Of a DNA stretch of 14,244 nt, positions 6,161 to 12,043 are shown one piece after another. The stretch spans positions 1-14,244 of the forward strand of contig CAYGDT010000037.1 in assembly GCA_964348745.1 (NCBI GenBank), given 5' to 3'. The notes beneath the pieces are model-generated. The model did not search any database, had not been told where the DNA came from, and saw only the letters and a list, made by a program, of their open reading frames with translations. Each line of letters begins with the position of its first letter. Positions within the stretch are counted from its first letter, which is position 1. Source of the stretch: CAYGDT01 sp964348745. GTDB lineage: Bacteria; Patescibacteriota; Gracilibacteria; Peribacterales; Peribacteraceae. The position numbers and the translations under genes were made by a program.

Positions 6161-7834
6161 ATGCAAAATCAGGAACGCTGCGCTTGGATCGTAGTATTAC
6201 TAGGAAGTGTCGCAGTGACGTGTGTCATGTTTCACTTTATGAAATCGGTGACAGGTTCGTTTCTGCCTGCCGTACTTCCGGAAATTGAGACGGATGCCAT
6301 CTACTATCTTGTGCAAGTGCAGGAAGTTTTGGATGGCCACCCGATGTTGGGGAATCCCTATATTATCGAGCACGTTGGCGATCGCTTCCCCGGACTCATT
6401 TTACCGATCTGGATCGCAGCGTTGCCCGGGTTTCTCGGCATGGGAATCAACGCCGTGTTTGCAGTGAATGCACTGCTGTACTCGTTGCTGCTCGGAAGCC
6501 TGCTCTTTATGATCTGTAATAAACTTAATAATAAACGGGTGTGGGTTTCTGCGGGCATTGCCATTCTCGGCACCGCATCACTGCATAATCTGATGATCCG
6601 ACCGGCCATCATGCAGATCGTGTATCCCGCATTCGCTCTCTTCACGCTTGCACTGATTCAAGTGCTTGATGCTCCCAAGGAAAAAAAACCGTACGTGTAT
6701 TTGTGGCTTACCACCGCGCTTTCATTCTATGTCTATCCATACCTGTGGATGATTACGTTCACCACGGTCGGACTCCTGGGGATCATGTTTTTGTCGCAAC
6801 GAAACCGGCAAGCATGTAAAAACCTTGCGATCACGTCTCTCGGTATTGCAATCGTATGCATTCCGCAAATAGTACTGACTGCATACCTCATGTCAGACCC
6901 ATTGGGGCAGGAACTTCATGCGCGTATCGGGTTGGTACACACGCATCTCATACACCCCAATGCCATCCTCTTTGCGAAGTATACGATTCTTATCGTCATC
7001 GGCCTGTCGATGCTCCGCATGCTGCGCGGCTTGCAGAATGCCGAGCGAGTAGTCCTTCTAATCGCAGTCGCTCTCCTAATCGCCACGTTCAGTAATGTGA
7101 TTACCGGCAAAGAGATGCACTTCGACACGCATTTCTGGCGTATTGGAATGTTTGTGAGCATCATTGCCGTTCCCGTATTTTGGGAAGCTGCGAGGCGGTC
7201 TTCGGTGCAACGAACTGTTGCGATTGTGTGCCTTGCTGCGCTGCTACTTACGATCGTCAACCGCGTTGCCATACGCGCAGGAGCATATGCCTACCTCAAA
7301 CAACAGGAGATCACCCGTCAGCGGGAGAGGGATATTCAGGAATACACCGCAGTGTTTGCCTATTTCAATAACGAACATATCGAGGACAAAGTGATCATGA
7401 CCACATCATCACTCAGCCCATACATTCCGCTCTATACGAAAAACTATATTTTCTTTTACGGTCCGGCGAGAAGCAACATGATTTCCAATGCGGAACTTCT
7501 CGATCGTTTTTTATTGCAATATATCGATTTTATCGATGCGCAGTACATCGTCGACAACATGGTCTCGTATATCGGGTGGCAACCTGAACGCGAAGCTGCG
7601 CTCCGTAGAGCCTACGGAGAAACTATCCAACCGATCGATATTCTTGGTGGCACCGATTACATCGATGCACTGCTCACACGAAAAAACGAGATGGAGCGAA
7701 GCTACGACGCGTTACTCGGCGCATACCGGTTGGACTACGTTGTGATTGATGCATTGTCGAAAGAAAACCCCCGTGTACCTGCAGGAAGCAAAGAACTGTA
7801 TCGTACAGACAGATTCACCATCTACGCTCTATGA
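6161..7834 (+). CDS. Polytopic membrane protein, probable GT-C-type glycosyltransferase
   Basis: This 557-aa protein begins with a hydrophobic helix (about 8-28). A loop follows with acidic residues E41, E43 and D45 and a segment near G-N-P-Y-I-I-E-H (64-71). Many more hydrophobic helices run to about residue 375. The last about 180 residues are mostly soluble and end in R-F-T-I-Y-A-L. Acidic residues in the first extracytoplasmic loop followed by many helices and a soluble C-terminal domain are typical of GT-C transferases, which use polyprenyl-phosphate sugars outside the membrane. No family-specific motif is recognised, so the donor and acceptor are unknown. The nearby DPM-like genes would supply the donor. 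Its TGA stop overlaps the next ATG (ATGA, 7831-7834), indicating translational coupling. Promoter-like TATACT precedes the start. Confidence 0.68.
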   Translation: MQNQERCAWIVVLLGSVAVTCVMFHFMKSVTGSFLPAVLPEIETDAIYYLVQVQEVLDGHPMLGNPYIIEHVGDRFPGLILPIWIAALPGFLGMGINAVFAVNALLYSLLLGSLLFMICNKLNNKRVWVSAGIAILGTASLHNLMIRPAIMQIVYPAFALFTLALIQVLDAPKEKKPYVYLWLTTALSFYVYPYLWMITFTTVGLLGIMFLSQRNRQACKNLAITSLGIAIVCIPQIVLTAYLMSDPLGQELHARIGLVHTHLIHPNAILFAKYTILIVIGLSMLRMLRGLQNAERVVLLIAVALLIATFSNVITGKEMHFDTHFWRIGMFVSIIAVPVFWEAARRSSVQRTVAIVCLAALLLTIVNRVAIRAGAYAYLKQQEITRQRERDIQEYTAVFAYFNNEHIEDKVIMTTSSLSPYIPLYTKNYIFFYGPARSNMISNAELLDRFLLQYIDFIDAQYIVDNMVSYIGWQPEREAALRRAYGETIQPIDILGGTDYIDALLTRKNEMERSYDALLGAYRLDYVVIDALSKENPRVPAGSKELYRTDRFTIYAL

Positions 7835-8673
7835 AAAAAAAGGTCGCTCTGTTGGGGCTCAAACTGATCGGCATTGCACTCTTTGTGCTGATCGTCGCAA
7901 ACATCGACACACGAACGTTGATTGCGGAAATCACACAAGCGAACACCGGTCTGCTCGCGATCTCGTTCCCGCTCGTCTTCCTTATTTACTTCTTTAGAAC
8001 ACAGCGCTGGAAAGAACTCGTGCACACCGCCGGTATCGTGCTTCCGTTCCGGAAACATTGGGAAATCATGAATGTGGGAATATTTCTCGCATGCATTGTA
8101 CCGGGGAAAGTCGGGGAGATGGGTAAAGCGGCCTATCTGAAGGCGGCGGGCTTGCGAATGGCAACGGCGATCGTCATTACGATCCTTGACCGCGCGATCG
8201 ACACGGTATGCGTCGGCCTGATCGCCGCGGTCGGAGTGGGAATACTCTTCGGATGGATATGGTCAGCTGTGGCGATGACGGGAATATCGATGGTGATCCT
8301 CATCAGCTTTTTGCTGCGCAAGCGCTTGGGTTTCGTGACCAAACACCTCCCTGCGCAAGCGCTGCTTCCTATTGGTATCTGGACGCTATTTGCTTGGATC
8401 ATCCATTTCGCATGGGCGATCCTACTGGCTCGTGCCGTGGGTATCGATACAGCAATCCCTGTACTCGTTTCTGTACTCACGTTCGCAGGCATACTGTCTC
8501 TCCTGCCGATCGCGCCTTCGGGGCTTGGTACCCGCGACGCAGCACTCATCGTGCTCCTTGCTCCCTATGGCGTGAAACCGGAACAGGCGGTCGCACTGGC
8601 CTTGCTGATGTTTTTAAGCATCATCTTGAGCGGGTTTTTGGGAGGCTGGTACTGGCTGAAAGGGGTACGATAA
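7831..8673 (+). CDS. Flippase-like membrane protein (UPF0104 / LPG-synthase TM family)
   Basis: The 280-aa protein has about eight hydrophobic helices and the signature of the lysylphosphatidylglycerol-synthase TM domain (UPF0104; AglD-type proteins). P-G-K-V-G-E is at 91-96, L-D-R-A-I-D at 119-124, and P-S-G-L-G-T-R-D-A-A-L near 229. There is no soluble lysyltransferase domain, so it is the membrane half alone. In polysaccharide loci these proteins sit beside DPM-like and GT-C genes and are thought to move or present lipid-linked sugars; direct transport evidence is limited. The start overlaps the previous stop by ATGA with no SD, so translation probably depends on coupling to the GT-C-like gene. 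The next gene starts 4 nt after its stop. Confidence 0.82.
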   Translation: MKKKVALLGLKLIGIALFVLIVANIDTRTLIAEITQANTGLLAISFPLVFLIYFFRTQRWKELVHTAGIVLPFRKHWEIMNVGIFLACIVPGKVGEMGKAAYLKAAGLRMATAIVITILDRAIDTVCVGLIAAVGVGILFGWIWSAVAMTGISMVILISFLLRKRLGFVTKHLPAQALLPIGIWTLFAWIIHFAWAILLARAVGIDTAIPVLVSVLTFAGILSLLPIAPSGLGTRDAALIVLLAPYGVKPEQAVALALLMFLSIILSGFLGGWYWLKGVR

Positions 8674-8677
8674 GTGC

Positions 8678-9394
8678 ATGACAAAGACTTGGACACTCGC
8701 AGATGTCGCAGCCCATTGGGACAGTTCTCCCGATTACGATACTCAGAATGCGAGAATCGACTCATACATGCGCAGGTTTATAGACAGCGCTCCGCTCTTT
8801 ACGATCCCAAAACTAGCGCACGTTCTCGATGTTGATTGTAGAACAGGAAACGGAACGGTTTTTTTCTCAAAAGGGAACCCTACCGCGCGTTTCACCTGCA
8901 TCGCGATGGCAGAAAGTTTTCGGAAGCGTGCGCGAAGAAATTTTGAGGCGCACAAGATCGACGCCGAAATCTCGGTGATGACGGACTGTCGGCAGCCGTT
9001 TGGAAGTGATACATTCGACGTGATCCTCTGCTTCGAAACGCTGGAGCATGTGCCGTGGCCAACGGAGTTTATCGCTGAGCTCGGGCGCCTGCTGCGTGCA
9101 AACGGCACACTGGTACTTACTACGCCAAACGTCCTCTGGGAACCTGTGCACTGGCTTTCTGCAACACTGCATCTCGACCATGGCGAAGGACCGCACCGCA
9201 TGGTTCCGCGCAGGGAGATCCTCGCAGCGATGCACGCAGCCAACCTAACGATCGTTACCGAGAGAACATTTGTATTGATTCCGGCCGGACCAAATTGGTT
9301 ATTGGTTATCGGTTATTGGCTGGAACGGCTGCTGCCTCAGTGGCTCCTGCGAATCATTGCGCTGCGAAGAACGTTTGTGTGTAGGAAAGTCTAA
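8678..9394 (+). CDS. Class I SAM methyltransferase-like protein with altered motif I
   Basis: The 238-aa protein follows the Methyltransf_11 plan: D-T-F-D-V-I-L-C-F-E-T-L-E-H-V at 111-125, and a post-motif strand N-G-T-L-V-L-T-T-P-N at 142-151. Motif I reads V-L-D-V-D-C-R-T-G-N-G (49-59). In the common form V-L-D-x-G-C-G-T-G two glycines are conserved, and here they are Asp and Arg, which may weaken SAM binding. The C-terminal part is hydrophobic and partly encoded by a 7-nt tandem repeat (9295-9322). The last 18 codons are matched by a diverged copy 70 bp downstream. It starts 4 nt after the preceding stop; AAGGGG 12 nt before the ATG is a distant SD candidate at best. The likely role is glycan or lipid modification, but activity is uncertain because of motif I. 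Confidence 0.75.
   Translation: MTKTWTLADVAAHWDSSPDYDTQNARIDSYMRRFIDSAPLFTIPKLAHVLDVDCRTGNGTVFFSKGNPTARFTCIAMAESFRKRARRNFEAHKIDAEISVMTDCRQPFGSDTFDVILCFETLEHVPWPTEFIAELGRLLRANGTLVLTTPNVLWEPVHWLSATLHLDHGEGPHRMVPRREILAAMHAANLTIVTERTFVLIPAGPNWLLVIGYWLERLLPQWLLRIIALRRTFVCRKV
9295..9322 (+). repeat. Heptamer tandem repeat inside the methyltransferase coding sequence
   Basis: Four consecutive 7-nt units TTGGTTA, TTGGTTA, TCGGTTA and TTGGCTG encode about W-L-L-V-I-G-Y-W-L. Three copies (21 bp) equal exactly seven codons, so copy-number changes in threes would keep the frame and other changes would not. Confidence 0.7.
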
Positions 9395-9478
9395 ATACCC
9401 CTCTCCCCAGTGGCTGCTCAAGCTGCTTGCCCTGCGCCGGACGTTTGTGTGTGGAAAGGTTTAAATACCCCTCTCCCC
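9338..9478 (+). repeat. Imperfect direct repeat, period 70 bp, spanning the methyltransferase 3' end
   Basis: The block from CAGTGGCT at 9338 through the stop and TAAATACCCCTCTCCCC (to 9408) recurs from 9408 onward with period 70. ACGTTTGTGTGT is identical at 9371 and 9441. Most differences within the coding part fall at third codon positions or conserve residue type. Confidence 0.8.
9408..9464 (+). pseudogene. Remnant of a paralogous methyltransferase C-terminus
   Basis: Read from CAG 9408 to TAA 9464, this gives QWLLKLLALRRTFVCGKV and a stop. The real gene ends QWLLRIIALRRTFVCRKV, so 14 of 18 residues match while the DNA differs at many synonymous sites. The pattern indicates that this end evolved as coding sequence in a paralogue or allele before being left here without its 5' portion. 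It is in a different frame from the intact gene and has no start codon, so it is not expected to be translated. Confidence 0.7.
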
Positions 9479-9481
9479 CGA

Positions 9482-9504
9482 CCCCTCTCCCTTAGGGAGA
9501 GGGG
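9482..9504. terminator. Strong GC-rich hairpin (10-bp stem) after the methyltransferase gene
   Basis: CCCCTCTCCC (9482-9491) and GGGAGAGGGG (9495-9504) form a perfect 10-bp stem with a TTA loop. It lies 87 bp after the stop codon. There is no T-run straight after it (GATTTAG follows), so it could be an mRNA-stabilising or dispersed palindromic repeat rather than an intrinsic terminator. Similar CCCTCTCC palindromes occur between genes in many bacterial genomes. Confidence 0.5.
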
Positions 9505-9520
9505 AGATTTAGTCACATTG

Positions 9521-9573
9521 GCGGAATTGCATGTTTGAGGTCCGCCGCAAGCGGACCGAGTTTGCAATTCCGC
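9521..9573. repeat. Nested two-level inverted repeat
   Basis: Outer arms GCGGAATTGCA (9521-9531) and TGCAATTCCGC (9563-9573) are perfect over 11 bp. An inner stem GGTCCGC/GCGGACC (9539-9545, 9551-9557) has a CGCAA loop. The two stems are separated by unpaired TGTTTGA and GAGTT, giving a bulged stem-loop on either strand. Confidence 0.75.
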
Positions 9574-9581
9574 AACACCTT

Positions 9582-9632
9582 TTCTTTGGTCCTTTCTTTT
9601 CGGTGACGAAAAGAAAGGACATAAGCAAAGAA
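9582..9632. repeat. Long A/T-rich inverted repeat just before the FrhB-like gene
   Basis: GTCCTTTCTTTTCG (9589-9602) and CGAAAAGAAAGGAC (9607-9620) pair perfectly over 14 bp around a GTGA loop. Outer arms TTCTTTG (9582-9588) and CAAAGAA (9626-9632) add a further 7 bp with a 5-nt bulge. It ends 11 nt before ATG 9644, so in an mRNA it would be a 5' leader hairpin near the ribosome site. ACATAAGC is also directly repeated at 9620-9627 and 9633-9640, approximately. Confidence 0.75.
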
Positions 9633-9643
9633 CATAAGCTACC

Positions 9644-11056
9644 ATGAACGATATGCACGATCCCTGGCCTGCCGGCCATAGCCAAAAAGGCGACGGCTGG
9701 TGGCAAAAACTCAAGACCGAAGTCATCGACCCGGGTCTCGAAACCGGCGACGGCACCTGCGTGGGCGTCAGCAATGGCACGCTGAAATACGAGGAAATCG
9801 GCGGCAGCCTGACGGTTGTACGCACGGAAAATCCTAATCCCGTGCCGGAAAGCTCCTATACGGGCTGTCCCGGTCGTTACTGTGACTACACTAAACTGAG
9901 TGACTTTGTCTTTGGTAGGCAGCCCGATAGCATGCCTGCCGGCAATAGCTTAAAGAGCGACGGCTGGATTGCCGGAGTTGTTAAAAAGGCATACATCAGC
10001 CACGCATCCGACGAAACCATCCGACGAAACGGCGCTTCGGGGGGCGTGATCACGCAAACGCTGGTGCATCTTCTGGAGACCGGTCAGATCGCGGGAGCGG
10101 TGTGTCTCAAGATGGGCGTCGATGTGCCATGGCGGGCGCAGCCCGTCGTCGCCCGCACGCGCGAAGAAATTCTTGCGTGTGCGCAGAGTATCTACAGCGC
10201 GACACCGGTAAATACGATCCTTCAAACGCTGGAAAAAGAACCGGGGCCTCTTGCATATGTCGGTCTCCCCGATCAGGTGGCGGGTATCCGCAAACTGCAG
10301 ATGCTTGGACATCCGAGCGTGCGAAACATCAAGTACGTTCTCGGGCCGTACATGGGCACGCAAATGGAGTTCGAAGCTATCCGCAGCTTTCTCCGGTCGC
10401 ACCACGTCCGCTCCGAAGAAGAAATTGTGGATCTGAAGTATCGCGCCGGAGAGTGGCCGGGCCATTTGCGCATTGCCCTGCGCGATGGGCGCATCCTCAA
10501 AGCGGAAAAGTTTTACTACAATTATTTGATCCCGTTTTTTATCACACGGGGATCACTGCAACTCGTGGATTTTACCAATGAGCTGACCGATCTTTCCGTC
10601 GGAGACGCATGGAGCCCGCAGTACGAAGCAAAGGGCGGCGGGTTCTCGGTCGTCCTCGCGCGGTCGGAGCAAGGAGTAAAGCTTCTGGAATCGATGCAAC
10701 AACTTCATCTGATACATCTGAAAGAAATCCCGCTCGATCAAGCGCTCGATATGCACGGACACATGCTGGACTTTAAGAAACGCGCATCGTTCATCCGCAA
10801 TAGCTGGAAGAAAGTTCGTCCGGAATACGGCTATCGACCGGAATCGATCCCCCCTTCGCGCATCGCCGTGGAATGGGTGCTGCGACTCCTTTTTGGTATC
10901 GGTAGGCTGCCCCTAGCCCGCTTTCTCGTGGAACATCTGCCGATAGCGCTCGTTGGCCCCGTTTTCAATACACTGCGCAAAACGTGGAAGAATGCTAGTA
11001 AGCCTACGAAGCGTAAAGGGCTACGAAATATGCAGTTTATTATTGAAAATACGTGA
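9644..11056 (+). CDS. Coenzyme F420 hydrogenase/dehydrogenase beta-subunit-like (FrhB) protein lacking most Fe-S cysteines
   Basis: The 470-aa protein has the FrhB/FdhB plan: an N-terminal ferredoxin-like region (about 20-92), an FrhB_N part with R-R-N-G-A-S-G-G-V-I-T at 127-137 and L-L-E-T-G-Q-I-A-G-A-V at 143-153, and an FrhB_C part with L-K-Y-R-A-G-E-W-P-G-H and L-T-D-L-S-V-G-D-A-W. Family members are flavo-iron-sulfur proteins; homologues in polysaccharide loci have no settled function. The two expected C-x2-C-x2-C-x3-C sites are degenerate: E33, D36, C39, S43 and N65, P68, S71, C75. A 14-residue internal repeat links residues 6-19 and 95-108. ATG 9644 gives the conserved L-K-x-E-V-I-D-x-G-L at a normal distance; a second ATG is at 9653. 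The gene follows a hairpin-rich 249-bp gap. F420 use is not implied. Confidence 0.82.
   Translation: MNDMHDPWPAGHSQKGDGWWQKLKTEVIDPGLETGDGTCVGVSNGTLKYEEIGGSLTVVRTENPNPVPESSYTGCPGRYCDYTKLSDFVFGRQPDSMPAGNSLKSDGWIAGVVKKAYISHASDETIRRNGASGGVITQTLVHLLETGQIAGAVCLKMGVDVPWRAQPVVARTREEILACAQSIYSATPVNTILQTLEKEPGPLAYVGLPDQVAGIRKLQMLGHPSVRNIKYVLGPYMGTQMEFEAIRSFLRSHHVRSEEEIVDLKYRAGEWPGHLRIALRDGRILKAEKFYYNYLIPFFITRGSLQLVDFTNELTDLSVGDAWSPQYEAKGGGFSVVLARSEQGVKLLESMQQLHLIHLKEIPLDQALDMHGHMLDFKKRASFIRNSWKKVRPEYGYRPESIPPSRIAVEWVLRLLFGIGRLPLARFLVEHLPIALVGPVFNTLRKTWKNASKPTKRKGLRNMQFIIENT
9659..9967 (+). repeat. Internal 42-bp repeat pair in the FrhB-like gene
   Basis: Positions 9659-9700 and 9926-9967 match at 33 of 42 nt by my count, and their products share D-x-x-P-A-G-x-S-x-K-x-D-G-W. 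Both are in frame, 267 bp (89 codons) apart. They flank the degenerate iron-sulfur region. Confidence 0.65.
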
Positions 11057-11084
11057 TACGTAATACGTAATACGTAATACTAAT
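11050..11084. repeat. Tandem heptamer array (TACGTAA family, five units)
   Basis: Units TACGTGA, TACGTAA (three times) and TACTAAT run in a row from within the previous gene's last codons, whose TGA stop is the end of the first unit, to 3 nt before ATG 11088. The core TACGTA is palindromic. The last two units supply AATACT, the putative -10. Confidence 0.8.
11076..11081 (+). promoter_or_regulatory. Putative -10 element (AATACT) for the GT2 gene at 11088
   Basis: AATACT ends 6 nt before ATG 11088, at the same spacing as TATACT before 6161. It is built from the end of the heptamer array. No SD lies in the gap. Confidence 0.4.
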
Positions 11085-11087
11085 CGC

Positions 11088-11975
11088 ATGCTTTCCCTCA
11101 TCATCCCCGTCTACAACGAGCAAGAGGCAATCGAAGAAACCATTGCCACTGCGCATGACGTTTTTTCTAAAATCGGTGAACCGTTTGAAATCCTTGTGAT
11201 CAACGACGGCAGCACGGACGGGACATCAAAAATTCTCAATGCGACACATCCATCAAATGTGCATATCATCACCCACCCGATCAATCGCGGTTACGGCGCT
11301 TCGATGAAAACAGGAATCCGCAGAGCCAAGGGTGAGCTTATTGCGATTACCGATGCAGACGGCACGTACCCCATTGCGGATTTCCCGAAGCTGCTGAGTG
11401 TCATGCGTTCACAAAACGCCGACATGGTCGTCGGTGCGCGGACGAAAAAAGGAGCGAAGATACCGCTGGTGCGGCGCCCCGCCAAAGTAGTCGTTGCGTG
11501 CCTTGCCAATGCGCTGACAGGCATGAAGATTCCCGATAACAATTCCGGCATGCGAATTTTTACAAAGACCATGGCGGAGGAATTCATGCATCTGTATCCG
11601 CAGGGATTCTCCTTCACCATCACCATCACGCTCGCGGCGATCACGAGCGACTATATCGTTACGTTCGTTCCGATCGAATATTTCAAGCGCAAGGGGAAGA
11701 GTTCGCTTTCATCGGGGTTCAATGGCATCCGTAATTTCTTAAATTTCCTGAGTCTGATCATCCGCATTACAACGTACTTCCGTCCGCTTCGCTTCTTCGT
11801 CTGGCCCTCCATCGTGCTCATGTTTTCCGGGATTCTCTATATTCTTCATACGCTGCGCCTGGAAGATAACGTCTCCGACGCCGGAATGCTCTTGCTGCTT
11901 ACCGGCATCCAGATCGGGCTCTTTGGCATACTCGCCGAGGTCGTCGTACGGCAGGGAAGGGCGAAGAAGTACTAA
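11088..11975 (+). CDS. GT2 glycosyltransferase, DPM-synthase-like, with C-terminal membrane helices
   Basis: The 295-aa protein carries GT2 motifs: L-I-I-P-V-Y-N-E-Q-E-A-I (4-15), V-I-N-D-G-S-T-D-G-T (37-46), the metal-binding T-D-A-D-G-T-Y-P (88-95), and D-N-N-S-G-M-R-I-F (150-158). Residues about 228-250 and 260-283 are two hydrophobic helices at the C-terminus. This resembles bacterial polyprenyl-phosphate sugar transferases (DPM/ArnC/GtrB-like), which use nucleotide sugars at the cytoplasmic face to load undecaprenyl phosphate. Unlike the gene at 4954 it lacks a GtrA domain. Which sugar it transfers cannot be read from the sequence. It starts 31 nt after the FrhB-like gene, with the heptamer array between. 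The next gene has its own promoter-like site. Confidence 0.9.
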   Translation: MLSLIIPVYNEQEAIEETIATAHDVFSKIGEPFEILVINDGSTDGTSKILNATHPSNVHIITHPINRGYGASMKTGIRRAKGELIAITDADGTYPIADFPKLLSVMRSQNADMVVGARTKKGAKIPLVRRPAKVVVACLANALTGMKIPDNNSGMRIFTKTMAEEFMHLYPQGFSFTITITLAAITSDYIVTFVPIEYFKRKGKSSLSSGFNGIRNFLNFLSLIIRITTYFRPLRFFVWPSIVLMFSGILYILHTLRLEDNVSDAGMLLLLTGIQIGLFGILAEVVVRQGRAKKY

Positions 11976-12006
11976 AATATGCTTCTGTATTCAGTTAGCG
12001 TTTGAT

Positions 12007-12034
12007 TTGACATATCTTTAAAATAATTTAGAAT
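12007..12034 (+). promoter_or_regulatory. Sigma-70-like promoter, TTGACA-N16-TAGAAT
   Basis: A perfect TTGACA (12007-12012) lies 16 bp before TAGAAT (12029-12034) in an A/T-rich 68-bp gap. It is the clearest full promoter in the window. The expected transcription start is about 1-3 nt before ATG 12044, leaving almost no leader and no SD. Confidence 0.75.
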
Positions 12035-12043
12035 AGCGAACTT

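Noticed and set aside
6055..6162. N-terminal 36-residue extension of the DPM/GtrA protein
   Set aside because: DPM proteins begin right at V-V-I-P-T-Y-N; the extension has no conserved content and would run into the divergent gene's start and its TATACT element.
9408..9464. Independent small gene
   Set aside because: No start codon in frame and no RBS; better explained as the leftover 3' end of a paralogous gene.
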